This document shows positions 1-9,477 of a stretch of 64,000 nt of DNA, one piece after another. The notes beneath the pieces are model-generated. The model saw nothing but the letters and a program-made list of their open reading frames with translations. It did no database searches and had not been told where the DNA came from. The DNA is taken from the NCBI GenBank assembly GCA_905182565.1, contig CAJJCB010000026.1, positions 372,001 to 436,000 on the forward strand, given 5' to 3'. Origin of the DNA: Acidimicrobiaceae bacterium (GTDB lineage Bacteria; Actinomycetota; Acidimicrobiia; Acidimicrobiales; Poriferisodalaceae). The stretch's first letter is position 1. Each line of letters opens with the position of its first letter. Made by a program: the position numbers and the translations under genes.

Positions 1-30
1 TCCAATCTTCAGGAAAAGATCGCCGAGAGA

Positions 31-1923
31 CTAGACCTCTGGGCCTAAGGTGTCCAGGTCTGCATTTAGACTCTCTACTGAATTGGGCGAAGGCTCTGGA
101 ATCAACTTAGCGATATCGTTTCCATCGATCGTCTCTTTGTCGAGAAGAGCAGCTGCAATACGGTCAAGAGCGCTTCGATTTTCTACCAGAGTTTTTTTAG
201 CTCGATGCTCTTGCTCAACTAGGATTCTCTGGACCTCTTCATCGATGATGCGCGCAGTATCTTCGCTATATTCTCTTCCGCTCATTAGATCATCGCCAAG
301 AAAAATTTGAGCGTTCGAGCCCCAAGCTCTCGGTCCGACTCTTTCGCTCATGCCCCATTCTGTCACCATTTTTCGAGCCAACTCTGTGCCTTGCATCAGA
401 TCATTGGAAGCTCCAGTTGAGGTCACTCCGAATACGTTATCTTCAGCCATTCTTCCGCCGAATAGAACCGCCAACCTGTCCTCTATGTATTCCTTTGTGT
501 ATGCGTGGCGTTCCTCTGGGAGCTGCATAGTTACTCCTAAAGCTTGACCTGTCGGCAAAATAGTTACTTTGTGGACCGGGTCAGCATGGGGTAAAAGCGT
601 TGCTACCAGAGCATGACCTGCTTCGTGGTATGCAGTTGCGGTTTTCTCCTCATCGGACATAGCGACAGATTCTCTGCGTTGGCCAATTAAGACTCTGTCT
701 CGCGCCGCTTCAAGATCTTCTTGTTCGACTTGTTTCGAGTCTCTGCGAACGGCATGCAGTGCTGCTTCATTAACTAGATTTGCTAAATCTGCTCCGCTCA
801 TACCCGGCGTGCCTTTTGCCATTGCTTCAAAGTTGATAGCGGTATCAACTTTTTTGCTTTCTGCATGCACTTTCAGGATCGAGAGCCGCTCGCTGTATTC
901 AGGGAGAGGAACAATGACTTGACGATCGAATCTGCCTGGGCGAAGCAGAGCAGGGTCTAAAACATCTGGCCTGTTGGTGGCTGCCATCATGACGATGCCT
1001 TCTGTGGCCTCGAAACCATCCATTTCTGCGAGCATCTGGTTCAAGGTCTGCTCCCGTTCATCATTGCCGCCTCCTAGCCCTGCACCACGTTTCCTGCCGA
1101 TTGAGTCGATTTCATCAATAAAAATAATAGCACTGCCTAATTTTTTGGCAGTTTGGAATAAATCTCTGACCCTGCTCGCTCCTACTCCAACGAACATTTC
1201 CATGAAATCTGAACCAGTTACAGAAAGAAAAGGCACCCCAGCTTCGCCTGCCACAGCTCTTGCTATCAAGGTTTTGCCGGTGCCGGGCGGCCCAACCAGT
1301 AGAACACCCTTTGGTATCCGTGCACCAATTTCCGTGAAACGCTCAGGCTCTTTTAGGAAGTCAACAATCTCTGTTATCTCTTGTTTCACTCCTTCGTAGC
1401 CGGCAACATCGTTAAATCCGGTATCAGGTCGTTCGGTTGTGTAGGTCTTAGCCTTACTCTTGCCGATTGACATGATGCCAGACATCTGGCCCTGCGCTCG
1501 GCGTTGCATCCACCAGAAAAGACCGATTATTAAGGCAAATGGAAGAAATAGCGGTAGGAGGTTCAGTATTGGATTTGAGCTTTCAGTTTTGAATTGGACA
1601 TCAACGTTGCGGTCTCTAAGAAGTTCGAGATCGACCGCTGGTAGTTCGACCGGACCTTTCGTGGTGAAGAGATCGCCATCTAAGAGCTCACCCTCAATGG
1701 TTCCGGTTTCGTTGGTTACCTCTACCGAGTTAACGGTTCCTGCGCTGACTTCAGCAATAAACACGCTGTAGTCAAGACTCTTGCGGTCCTCGCGATTAAG
1801 TACCCCAGGGAGAAGGATTGAAGCGAGAATCAGTGAGAGTAAAATCCAAAGAGACCAACGGGGCCAACCTTCTCGGCCTTTACGGCGTTCACTGGTACCA
1901 GTTTCAGGGGCGTCGGAAGCCAT
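31..1923 (-). CDS. ftsH: ATP-dependent zinc metalloprotease FtsH
   Basis: Membrane-anchored hexameric AAA protease that extracts and degrades membrane proteins and unstable soluble proteins. The 630-residue product shows an N-terminal membrane segment (about 24-42), an extracytoplasmic domain, a second membrane segment (about 119-139), then the AAA module with Walker A GPPGTGKT (211-218), Walker B IIFIDE (266-271) and the arginine-finger region RPGRFDR (328-334). The peptidase domain has zinc motif HEAGH (433-437) and the likely third-ligand aspartate in ASND (near 508). Length and domain order are normal for the family. The ATG at 1923 faces a divergent gene; choosing the internal start of that neighbour leaves roughly 114 bases for two promoters. 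Identity is very secure. Confidence 0.97.
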   Translation of the reverse strand: MASDAPETGTSERRKGREGWPRWSLWILLSLILASILLPGVLNREDRKSLDYSVFIAEVSAGTVNSVEVTNETGTIEGELLDGDLFTTKGPVELPAVDLELLRDRNVDVQFKTESSNPILNLLPLFLPFALIIGLFWWMQRRAQGQMSGIMSIGKSKAKTYTTERPDTGFNDVAGYEGVKQEITEIVDFLKEPERFTEIGARIPKGVLLVGPPGTGKTLIARAVAGEAGVPFLSVTGSDFMEMFVGVGASRVRDLFQTAKKLGSAIIFIDEIDSIGRKRGAGLGGGNDEREQTLNQMLAEMDGFEATEGIVMMAATNRPDVLDPALLRPGRFDRQVIVPLPEYSERLSILKVHAESKKVDTAINFEAMAKGTPGMSGADLANLVNEAALHAVRRDSKQVEQEDLEAARDRVLIGQRRESVAMSDEEKTATAYHEAGHALVATLLPHADPVHKVTILPTGQALGVTMQLPEERHAYTKEYIEDRLAVLFGGRMAEDNVFGVTSTGASNDLMQGTELARKMVTEWGMSERVGPRAWGSNAQIFLGDDLMSGREYSEDTARIIDEEVQRILVEQEHRAKKTLVENRSALDRIAAALLDKETIDGNDIAKLIPEPSPNSVESLNADLDTLGPEV

Positions 1924-2037
1924 TTGGATATGCTACGTCGGCATGAGCTTGAAACCGATGCCGAAAATGAGAAGGAAGCAGGAAAACAGGTCTTAGGGTC
2001 CCAGACAGGGGTGCAAAGTCTAGCTATCTTAGAGGTC

Positions 2038-2289
2038 GTGCCTAGTTTGGAAAGAATATGTAGCCGGCCTCTTTGTGGCAACGATGCGGAAGCGCTTTTG
2101 CTTTTTGCCTATGAAGATCGGCATGTGGTACTTCGATGGACTTCTGAGAAACACGACTCTAATCTCTTGGAGTTATGTGTTGAGCATGCAGATAAATTTC
2201 GCCCTCCCCATGGATGGTCATGCGAAGATCAAAGGCAACAGGTTACCAATTTGAGATTTATGGCGTCGGAGGCCTTCGTACCCCGATAA
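2038..2289 (+). CDS. DUF3499 family protein (small Cys-containing actinobacterial protein)
   Basis: Function unknown. The core reads CSRPLCG, then a hydrophobic strand, then LCVEHADKF and PPHGW, which matches the pattern I associate with DUF3499 of actinobacteria; the paired Cys and Cys/His residues suggest a small metal-binding fold (inference). The frame is open from an ATG at 1924, but that start abuts the ftsH start codon on the other strand and would add a charged, non-conserved leader. I prefer GTG 2038, or TTG 2047 which is better spaced from AGAGG at 2031-2035. In mycobacteria a DUF3499 gene sits close to manB and the Pgi/Pmi gene, as here, which supports the call. The stop is immediately followed by the ATG of the next gene, suggesting one operon. 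Confidence 0.7.
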   Translation: MPSLERICSRPLCGNDAEALLLFAYEDRHVVLRWTSEKHDSNLLELCVEHADKFRPPHGWSCEDQRQQVTNLRFMASEAFVPR

Positions 2290-3018
2290 ATGATAGATGC
2301 TTCTGAGATGACAGAAGAGAACAATGAATTCGCTCCCGCCCGCCGAGTTGGGCGCGTTCTTTTTGTCGCGTTGGGTTGCGGGTTTATTGGTTCGATTTTA
2401 GCTTTTGCCACATCTGGGTTAGATGTCAGTAGCCCTGCCGATTTGAAAGGGCATGAAACTGTGGTGCTTGCGCTGCCGTTCCTTATTGCTTTAATTGGCG
2501 GTGCATTTATTTCCGCTGGCTTAGATGGACGGTCGCCTCTCCGGGTTCTTCGACTGGATCATTGGAAGTTGCGTCTAGCGGTAATGGCATTTCTTATAGG
2601 AGTCGGTTGCCAAGCGATAGTTATAATGTTTGACTACCTGGTTCTGGGTTCGACCAGTGATTCAGACGGTTTAAGCAGTACACGTTTGTTCGTTGATTCC
2701 TTTTCCGGAACTAATCAAATATTTATTTTGATTATCTTCTCCTGTTGTCTGTTGCCACTGGCCGACGAGCTTTTATATCGCGGGGTTCTGCTGCCGCTAA
2801 CAATTCGTCGTTGGAGCGGTACCAAGTCGGTAGCGCTTATTTCATTGTTGTTTGCGTTAAGCCATTTTGATCTAGCTCAATTTCCAAGCTTGCTGTTTGT
2901 TGGCATAGTATTTGGGCTTCTAAGGTGGAAAAAAGATTCGACAACGCTGCCACTCATCGCCCATATTAGTTTTAATTTTTCGGGCTTAATGATTGTTATG
3001 AGTGGAGTCACCTTCTGA
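2290..3018 (+). CDS. CPBP (CAAX/abortive-infection) family intramembrane metalloprotease
   Basis: Predicted integral membrane protein of 242 residues with about six hydrophobic segments. The three CPBP motifs are visible in order: DELLYRG (near residues 158-164; the family usually has two glutamates, EExxxR, here Asp-Glu), a FALSH segment followed by a hydrophobic helix and FGLLRW, and HISFNF (HxxxN) near the C-terminus. Bacterial members are linked to bacteriocin processing or immunity and to prenyl-protein-type cleavage, but substrates are mostly unknown, so only the fold and likely protease activity are supported. The ATG touches the stop codon of the upstream DUF3499 gene, so translation may be coupled. 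Another ATG lies six codons on and cannot be excluded. Confidence 0.8.
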   Translation: MIDASEMTEENNEFAPARRVGRVLFVALGCGFIGSILAFATSGLDVSSPADLKGHETVVLALPFLIALIGGAFISAGLDGRSPLRVLRLDHWKLRLAVMAFLIGVGCQAIVIMFDYLVLGSTSDSDGLSSTRLFVDSFSGTNQIFILIIFSCCLLPLADELLYRGVLLPLTIRRWSGTKSVALISLLFALSHFDLAQFPSLLFVGIVFGLLRWKKDSTTLPLIAHISFNFSGLMIVMSGVTF

Positions 3019-3049
3019 TTTGCTTTTATAAATGCCAAGATGGGGCTAG

Positions 3050-5548
3050 ATGTTTAAGATCGGATGCGTTTCAAGTAACAGTCGAGACGACACAAGACGC
3101 TTGAGATCTCCACAGCTAGAGAAATGGTTGACGATCAGCATCGTTCTTATCGCTTGCTTATCGATTTTTTGGAGGCTCAGCCCTCAGAATATATTTTCCT
3201 CAACGACCCCAACCGGCGGCGATATGGGAGCGCATGTTTGGGGACCTGCTTTTTTGCGTGATGAGTTGCTTCCTAATTTCCAGTTACGCGGATGGAGCGG
3301 CGATTGGTACGCCGGTTTCCCAGCAATGCATTTTTATATGTTCTTGCCGTATCTGGCGATTGTTGCTGTAGATCTGCTCTTGCCTTACGGGGTAGCTTTT
3401 AAACTGGTTGCCGTCGCTGGGGTTGCTCTGATGCCGGCGGCTGCTTGGTTTCTGGCGCGTCTTAGTCGCTGGCCTTTTCCGCTTCCAGCGTTAAGCGCTG
3501 TTGCTGGTTTTCTGTTTGTCTTTGACTTTAATTTCACTATCTATGGTGGCAACATAGCTTCTACTTTGGCTGGCGAGTTTGCGTTTTCGATTGGGCTTGC
3601 CTGCACTCTCGTTTATTTGGGCTTGGTTTATAGGGCTATAGAGGTCAACGAATTAAGAACATTGGCGTCCGTTGCGTTAGCCGTGGTTGCGCTGTGTCAT
3701 TTAGTGACTTTAATCTTTGCGATTGCCGGCACCGTGTTAATGGTTTTAGCGGCTGGTATTCACCGAATTCCAAAACTACTCGGAGTGTCAAAGGCATGGT
3801 TGCTTTTTAGTAGCTTCGCAGTCGCTGAGATAGTGCTGTGGCGTTTACTTGATCAGCCTTTCGCGGCGCTGATGGTTGCTTTGTTTTTTGTTTTGAGTCT
3901 TCTCTGCCTTGAGTTTCGAGGAGCATTCAGGGCGTTAACCGTTGGGCTTCTTGGCGGTGCGCTGTCGGCTTTTTGGGTTCTGCCATTTTATTTACGTCGC
4001 GATTATCTGAACGACATGGGATGGGAAAAATTAACTGAGTTAAGAGAAAATTTATTTTTTCCGGCAGAGCTGAGTGGAGCTGGGTCTCGGATAAGTATTA
4101 CTTGGCTACTAGCTTTGGCCGGTTTCGGTGCGGTGGCGGGACTTTTCCGCTGGGAACGCTCAATTATTTTTTTGGTTGCGTTGAGTAGCTGTCTAGCAAT
4201 CGCTTTCGCACAATGGCCACAAGATCGGATTTGGAATGCCCGATTGCTGCCATTTTGGTACCTCAGCCTGTATTTGCTTGCTGGTTGGGGATTTTGGTAC
4301 CTGTTTCAAGCTGCTTGTAGCCAGCGTAGGGCGGGCCGTAGTGCAGTTCCAGGGACTCATAAAGGCCGCTTAGTTATCTATGCTGCGCCCATTGTTGCTC
4401 TTGGGATCGCATTAGCTGGAACCAGTCTCTACCTTGGCACATCCCCAGGTGGTAGCTATGACGCAGATAATGACTTTCAATGGGGTCCTCTTTCAGTTTC
4501 AGCCGAAGACCGAAATTTCGTTAGTGGTTGGGCAGAATGGAATTTTTCTGGATATGAGAATCGTGCTGCATCGGAAACATTTAACGACTTGATTCAGACA
4601 ATGAAAAAGGTAGGCAAAGACCATGGCTGTGGTCGAGCTCTCTGGGAATACGACAAGGATGAGCTTGGATCTTATGGAACACCTATGGCACCGATGCTTC
4701 TGCCATATTGGACAGAAGGCTGTATCGGGTCGATGGAAGGTCTCTATTTTGAGTCGTCTCAGACGGTTCCATTTCACTTTTTGATGCAGTCGGAGCTTTC
4801 GTCGAGCCCTTCTAGGCCGATGCGTGATCTCCCGTATTCGTCACTGAACATTCCGCAAGGAATTTCGCATATGAAAATGTCTGGAGTTAGGTACTACCTC
4901 GCCTATAGCGATGAAGCCGTCTCGGAGTCAAAAGTTTTTTCAGAAGACTTAAAAGTAATTGCTCAGTCCGGCCCATGGACAGTTTTTCTAGTGCAGGACA
5001 GCTCAATAGTGCAAGGACTGGCGTATGAGCCGTTAGTAAGCGAAGGATCTTTCTTAGGTAAGCGTTCGTGGATAGATCCGGCGGTGAATTGGTTTAATGA
5101 TCAGAGCAGATGGCTTATCCCAATAGCCGATGATGGGCCTGACGGTTGGTCCCGTGTTTCTGTAGAAGAAGTTGATGATCTTTCTTCGCCTCTGAGGTTT
5201 GGTAACCAATCTTCACGAAAACTTGAACGGCTGAAAATTACCGAAGTCAGTATCAGCAATGAAGTAATCTCCTTCAGAGTTGATGAAGTTGGTATACCGG
5301 TCGTCATCAAGACATCTTATTTTCCAAATTGGTCTGTGTCTGGCGCCGATGGACCCTTTCGTATTACTCCAAATTGGATGGTTGTGATTCCATCAGAGAG
5401 CAAAGTCGAGTTGAGATATGGCCGGACTTCCGTAGAGAATTTCGGGTTGATCGTGACAATATTGGGGACTCTTATATTGGTTGCCCTGAAACGACATGAA
5501 AAGCGAAGAAAAGTAGTTGTCTATTCGTCGAAAGACACGAAAGTATGA
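3050..5548 (+). CDS. Large polytopic membrane protein, GT-C-like / PTPS-related family
   Basis: An 832-residue protein with about 11-13 hydrophobic segments in the first 440 residues, a soluble extracytoplasmic region (about 470-790) and a final membrane helix (LIVTILGTLILVAL). The first loop after helix 1 carries GGDMGAH with an acidic residue, the placement expected for a GT-C-type lipid-phosphate-sugar-dependent transferase. Overall it resembles the actinobacterial membrane proteins labelled 6-pyruvoyl-tetrahydropterin-synthase-related. The label is historical and the enzymatic role is unproven. The next gene starts within the stop codon (ATGA overlap) and encodes a GtrA plus polyprenyl-phosphate glycosyltransferase-like protein, so a role in transferring a lipid-linked sugar across or at the membrane is a reasonable inference. 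Family assignment moderate, function low. Confidence 0.7.
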   Translation: MFKIGCVSSNSRDDTRRLRSPQLEKWLTISIVLIACLSIFWRLSPQNIFSSTTPTGGDMGAHVWGPAFLRDELLPNFQLRGWSGDWYAGFPAMHFYMFLPYLAIVAVDLLLPYGVAFKLVAVAGVALMPAAAWFLARLSRWPFPLPALSAVAGFLFVFDFNFTIYGGNIASTLAGEFAFSIGLACTLVYLGLVYRAIEVNELRTLASVALAVVALCHLVTLIFAIAGTVLMVLAAGIHRIPKLLGVSKAWLLFSSFAVAEIVLWRLLDQPFAALMVALFFVLSLLCLEFRGAFRALTVGLLGGALSAFWVLPFYLRRDYLNDMGWEKLTELRENLFFPAELSGAGSRISITWLLALAGFGAVAGLFRWERSIIFLVALSSCLAIAFAQWPQDRIWNARLLPFWYLSLYLLAGWGFWYLFQAACSQRRAGRSAVPGTHKGRLVIYAAPIVALGIALAGTSLYLGTSPGGSYDADNDFQWGPLSVSAEDRNFVSGWAEWNFSGYENRAASETFNDLIQTMKKVGKDHGCGRALWEYDKDELGSYGTPMAPMLLPYWTEGCIGSMEGLYFESSQTVPFHFLMQSELSSSPSRPMRDLPYSSLNIPQGISHMKMSGVRYYLAYSDEAVSESKVFSEDLKVIAQSGPWTVFLVQDSSIVQGLAYEPLVSEGSFLGKRSWIDPAVNWFNDQSRWLIPIADDGPDGWSRVSVEEVDDLSSPLRFGNQSSRKLERLKITEVSISNEVISFRVDEVGIPVVIKTSYFPNWSVSGADGPFRITPNWMVVIPSESKVELRYGRTSVENFGLIVTILGTLILVALKRHEKRRKVVVYSSKDTKV

Positions 5549-6705
5549 AACGCAGACTCCGAAGGTTTCTGTTAGTCGGAGCGCTTGTTACTGTCGCCGA
5601 TCTTAGTCTTTTGATTGGGCTTGGTATCTGGTGGCACAGAAACTGGTATCTGGCTTCTGTCGTGTCGCTTGTATTGGCAGCAGCGATGTCGTTCTTAATG
5701 CACAGACGTGTCACATTCAACGATGACGTTTACTCTCTCATCGATCATCAACCGATGGCTTTTATCAAGGCGGTGACCCCGGCGTTGGTTACGGATTTTA
5801 TGGTGTTCGCCGGGTTAGTAGTACTGGTGAGTCCAGGTGTTTTTGGCGTTGCAGCTATTAAAACCGGATCTGTTATAGCTGCTTCATTTGTGCGATTTGT
5901 TACGTATCGAAGAGTTTTGTTTGCCGCTGTAAGGCAGGAACAAATGCAGCTGTCGGTTCCGGAGGAAATCTTGCAGCACGAGAAAGAACTTTCAATCGTA
6001 ATTCCAGCGTTTCAGGCAGAGTCAGCGATCGGCGAGACGATTAAGAAAATACGTGAAGCTACAAGTAAATATGATGCTGAGATTATTGTCGTCGATGACG
6101 GATCAGATGATCTTACGTCTGTTGAAGCTCGCCAAGCCGGAGCAGATCTCATTATTACGTTGGATGGAAATCATGGGAAAGGGGCAGCGGTGAGAGCAGG
6201 AATGTTGGCCGCCGCCGGCCGCTTCTGTATCTTCACAGACGCAGATCTTGCTTATCCTGCTAAACAAATTTTAAACGTCGCTGAAGAACTGGAAAAAGGA
6301 TGGGACATCGTAGTCGGTAACAGAAGACATCCGGATAGCCATCAAATAGTGCAAGCTTCGAGTTTGAGAGAGGTAGGAAGTCTCTGCTTCAATGTTCTGA
6401 CTTGGTTTGTTCTGCTCGGTGGATACCGCGACACTCAATGTGGCTTAAAAGGGTTTTCATCGCTAGCTGCTGAAAAAATTTTCACGCGGTCAATCATTGA
6501 CGGTTTCGGGTTCGATGTAGAAATGTTTCATCTTGGCGAGCGGCTCCACCTCACGCTTAAAGAAATTCCCGTAGTAGTTGAAAATGGGCGAGACACAACA
6601 GTTCAGTTATTGTCGGATGCGATACGGATGCTTCGAGATGTGTTTATCGTGAGGAGATTATCTGCACTTGGTAGCTATCATTTGTCCAAAGTAGATGATG
6701 AGTAA
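5545..6705 (+). CDS. GtrA-like flippase domain fused to family 2 glycosyltransferase
   Basis: Two-domain protein of 386 residues. Residues about 1-130 form a four-helix GtrA-like membrane domain, thought to help flip polyprenyl-phosphate-linked sugars. Residues about 145-370 form a GT-A domain of the DPM1/ALG5 kind, with VIPAF, the nucleotide-binding VVDDGSDD, the metal-binding FTDADLAYP and the QCGLKGF segment typical of polyprenyl-phosphate glucosyl/mannosyl synthases. The order GtrA first, glycosyltransferase second is less familiar to me than the reverse. It overlaps the upstream gene by four bases and is followed 14 bases later by manB, which makes hexose-1-phosphate, consistent with a sugar-donor pathway for envelope glycosylation. 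The donor sugar cannot be read from the sequence. Confidence 0.85.
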   Translation: MKRRLRRFLLVGALVTVADLSLLIGLGIWWHRNWYLASVVSLVLAAAMSFLMHRRVTFNDDVYSLIDHQPMAFIKAVTPALVTDFMVFAGLVVLVSPGVFGVAAIKTGSVIAASFVRFVTYRRVLFAAVRQEQMQLSVPEEILQHEKELSIVIPAFQAESAIGETIKKIREATSKYDAEIIVVDDGSDDLTSVEARQAGADLIITLDGNHGKGAAVRAGMLAAAGRFCIFTDADLAYPAKQILNVAEELEKGWDIVVGNRRHPDSHQIVQASSLREVGSLCFNVLTWFVLLGGYRDTQCGLKGFSSLAAEKIFTRSIIDGFGFDVEMFHLGERLHLTLKEIPVVVENGRDTTVQLLSDAIRMLRDVFIVRRLSALGSYHLSKVDDE

Positions 6706-6719
6706 CCTCGGAAAGCGAA

Positions 6720-8081
6720 ATGAAAAAAACGATTACTCCAGCAAACTCAGAGCGTCTTAGCTCGATTATCAAGGCGTACGACATTCGCGGGTTGTATCCC
6801 GATGAAATTGACGCACCGACTTGCCGGAGCTTGGGAGCTGCTTTTGCTAGATATTGTGCCTCCGATCGTATAGTGACTGGTCGAGATATGAGAGAGTCAG
6901 GTATAGAGTTATCAGCGGCTTTTGCCGAAGGCGTTATGTCCCAGGGTGTTGATGTAGTGGACATAGATCTCGCATCAACTGATCTTTTATACTTTGCTTC
7001 CGGAGTATTGAACATACCGGGGGCCATGTTCACTGCATCGCATAACCCGGCTGGGTATAACGGTATTAAGTTATGTGGCCCTGGTGCTGCTCCGATCAGC
7101 CAAGAAAGTGGCCTCGAGCAGATTAAAGCGATTGCATCGGGTGAGATAAGGGTAGCTGAAAGGCCGGGTGCCCTATCTCGTGTGGATCTGATGGAAGAAT
7201 TCGTTTCACACGTTCTTTCATTCATTGATTTAACGAATTTGCGGCCGCTTAAAGTAGTTGTGGATACTGCTAATGGTATGGGTGGCTACGTAGTGCCGCC
7301 GGTGTTTAAGAATTTGCCATTTGAAATTGAGTTTTTGTACCCAGAATTAGATGGTACTTTCCCTAATCATCCTGCTGATCCACTCCAGCCAGAGAACTTA
7401 GTTGACCTCCAACGGCGAGTTTTGGAAGTTGGTGCAGACCTTGGACTGGCTTTCGACGGGGATGCTGATCGAGTCTTTTTAGTAGACGAACGCGCCGAAT
7501 TGGTGAGCGGCTCGATGACGACAGCGTTAGTAGCTGTTGGGGTTCTTCGTGCCGAGGGGCCGGGACCAATTTTGCACAATTTGATTTGCTCTAAATCCAC
7601 TCGTGAAGCAATTCTGGAAAGTGGCGGGGATCCGATCCGCACCAAAGTAGGACATAGCTATATTAAGTCGATTATGGCTGAGACAGGAGCAGCTTTTGGA
7701 GGAGAGCACAGTGGTCACTACTACTTTCGAAGAAACTATAGAGCTGATTCTGGCTTAATTGCAGCCTTGATGGTTCTTGAGCAATTGTGTATGTCTGGTT
7801 CGGCTCTGTCGGATTTACTTCGGCCCTTGGACCGTTACAGTTCCTCTGGCGAAATCAATACGAAAGTGGTTGATGTTAACCGGGTAATTGAACGGGTAGC
7901 AAAAGCTTACGCGTCCTATGAGCAAGATTTCCTAGACGGTCTTACTGTTGACTGTGGGGATTGGTGGTTCAACCTTCGGCCTTCGAACACGGAGCCATTG
8001 TTACGGCTAAACCTTGAAGCTAAAGATCAGGATCAAGTTGAAGCGCACATAAGAGAGTTGTTGCCCCTTTTCGACGGTTAG
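6720..8081 (+). CDS. manB: Phosphomannomutase / phosphoglucomutase
   Basis: Interconverts hexose-6-phosphate and hexose-1-phosphate, feeding GDP-mannose or UDP-glucose synthesis. The 453-residue protein has the four-domain alpha-D-phosphohexomutase layout: catalytic serine in TASHNP (Ser107), metal loop DGDAD (246-250), sugar-binding GEHSGHYYF (328-336) and phosphate-binding RPSNTEPLLR near the C-terminus. All key residues are present and length is normal. It is followed by a Trm112-like gene and a phosphoglucose/phosphomannose isomerase, the arrangement seen in actinobacteria, so the three probably act in mannose metabolism. Specificity for mannose versus glucose is inferred from neighbours only. 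Confidence 0.93.
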   Translation: MKKTITPANSERLSSIIKAYDIRGLYPDEIDAPTCRSLGAAFARYCASDRIVTGRDMRESGIELSAAFAEGVMSQGVDVVDIDLASTDLLYFASGVLNIPGAMFTASHNPAGYNGIKLCGPGAAPISQESGLEQIKAIASGEIRVAERPGALSRVDLMEEFVSHVLSFIDLTNLRPLKVVVDTANGMGGYVVPPVFKNLPFEIEFLYPELDGTFPNHPADPLQPENLVDLQRRVLEVGADLGLAFDGDADRVFLVDERAELVSGSMTTALVAVGVLRAEGPGPILHNLICSKSTREAILESGGDPIRTKVGHSYIKSIMAETGAAFGGEHSGHYYFRRNYRADSGLIAALMVLEQLCMSGSALSDLLRPLDRYSSSGEINTKVVDVNRVIERVAKAYASYEQDFLDGLTVDCGDWWFNLRPSNTEPLLRLNLEAKDQDQVEAHIRELLPLFDG

Positions 8082-8128
8082 CTGCCGTACCCTAAGAACC
8101 ATGAAGCAACGCTCAAAGGAGCACCTAA

Positions 8129-8374
8129 ATGTCTCTTGATCCAGGACTATTAGAGATTCTTGCTTGTCCTGAAGACAAGGGACCCCTCTATTACTTCCAA
8201 CAAGAAGAAATTTTGTACAACAACCGGCTCGGACGAACCTACTCAATTCGGGAAAACATTCCGGTGCTGATTATCGAAGAAGCTGCAACGCTAAGTGAAC
8301 AAGACAGAGAGCGGCTTGATCAAAAAATTAGCGAAGAAAAGTTGTCGCCGACTTTTGAGGCAGTGGATGGCTGA
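8129..8374 (+). CDS. Trm112-family small protein
   Basis: An 81-residue protein with the Trm112p pattern: LLEILACPEDKGPLYYF at the N-terminus, then a strand around GRTYSIRENIPVLIIEEA. In bacteria these proteins are short zinc-ribbon relatives of the eukaryotic methyltransferase activator, usually with fewer cysteines than the eukaryotic form; only one Cys (ACP) is seen here. Their bacterial function is poorly known. An AAAGGAGC stretch just upstream is a good ribosome-binding site. The last eight bases overlap the start of the next gene, indicating coupled translation with the sugar-phosphate isomerase, a conserved actinobacterial neighbourhood. Confidence 0.85.
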   Translation: MSLDPGLLEILACPEDKGPLYYFQQEEILYNNRLGRTYSIRENIPVLIIEEAATLSEQDRERLDQKISEEKLSPTFEAVDG

Positions 8375-9398
8375 GCCGCCAGATCATTTGGGCATGTGGA
8401 GTGCTGTGGCTTCATTAGCTGAACAACTAGAATTGGCCATGGAGAGCGGCTTGCTGCAACGGCCGCTTCCTCCAGCCAGCAGTATTGACAATATTGTGGC
8501 GATCGGAATGGGTGGCTCAGGAATTGCAGGTGACATATTGCAGGCCGTAGCGGCACCGCTGATGTCTGTTCCAGTAACTGTCGTTAAATCCTATACGGTC
8601 CCAGCATTTGTTGGAGACCGGACGTTAGCGATCGTTGTTTCTTTCAGCGGCGATACCGAAGAAACTTTAGAAGCGGCCTCTCAAGCGAAAGAAAAAGGTG
8701 CTCATCTGTTAGTCGTTACCTCAGGCGGAGCGCTGTTAGATCTTGCTTCTAAATGGGGTTGCCCGTGGTACCTAATTGATGAATCAATTCCGATGCCCAG
8801 GGCGGCGGTCGGGGCAGTATCAATTCCTCCTCTAATTGCTTTGAACCAAATGGGCCTCATTTCTGGGATTGAAGAAGAAATCGAACACACCATTAAGCAG
8901 CTAACTTTGCGAAGAAACAGTTTCACCCAAGAGCTTGACATAACTGAAGAACTAGCAGAAAAAATTAATGGCTCAGTTCCGCTCATTTATGGTGGTGGAG
9001 ATATCGGTCCCGTAGCGGCGTTGCGTTGGAAAAATCAGATTAATGAAAATGTGAAAGTTCCAGCTTTTTCTAATGCAATGCCTGAGCTCTGTCACAATGA
9101 AATTGCAGGGTGGAGCGGTATCGGTGGACCTCAGAACTCGAACATTTCTATTATTCATCTAAGACATGCTTATGAGCACCCTCAGATTAGTCGAAGGTTT
9201 GAGTTCAATCGGAAAGCCGCTGTGGGCGTCGAGGGTAAAATTTTTGATATCAAAGCGTCTGGTGAAGGAAAACTTGCGCAACTGTTTGACTTGATATTAC
9301 TGGGAGATCAAGTTTCATTGCGGATGGCTGCAATGCGTAGACAAGACCCGGGACCGATTGAAATTTTGATTCAGCTTAAAGAGTACTTGTCAACTTAA
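8367..9398 (+). CDS. Bifunctional phosphoglucose/phosphomannose isomerase (SIS domain)
   Basis: Predicted to interconvert fructose-6-phosphate with glucose-6-phosphate and mannose-6-phosphate. The protein has two SIS sugar-isomerase subdomains: the first begins IDNIVAIGMGGSGIAGD and continues with VVSFSGDTEETL; the C-terminal half has the conserved NAMPELCHNEIAGW segment with the catalytic glutamate/histidine region typical of archaeal-type Pgi/Pmi. The frame is open from 8295, but the ATG at 8367 is preferred because it gives the usual length (343 residues) and the usual short leader, and overlaps the Trm112 gene by eight bases. With manB upstream it completes the path from fructose-6-phosphate to mannose-1-phosphate. 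Confidence 0.88.
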   Translation: MAEPPDHLGMWSAVASLAEQLELAMESGLLQRPLPPASSIDNIVAIGMGGSGIAGDILQAVAAPLMSVPVTVVKSYTVPAFVGDRTLAIVVSFSGDTEETLEAASQAKEKGAHLLVVTSGGALLDLASKWGCPWYLIDESIPMPRAAVGAVSIPPLIALNQMGLISGIEEEIEHTIKQLTLRRNSFTQELDITEELAEKINGSVPLIYGGGDIGPVAALRWKNQINENVKVPAFSNAMPELCHNEIAGWSGIGGPQNSNISIIHLRHAYEHPQISRRFEFNRKAAVGVEGKIFDIKASGEGKLAQLFDLILLGDQVSLRMAAMRRQDPGPIEILIQLKEYLST

Positions 9399-9477
9399 AT
9401 TGACCTATAGGTGAATTAAGATGCTTCAAGTAGGCTAATCGTTTCTGCCCTTGTCCGGGTCCCATGTAGGAGTGCTT

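Noticed and set aside
9399-9477. SAH or SAM riboswitch before ahcY
   Set aside because: The leader is only 79 bases and no matching conserved core was seen.
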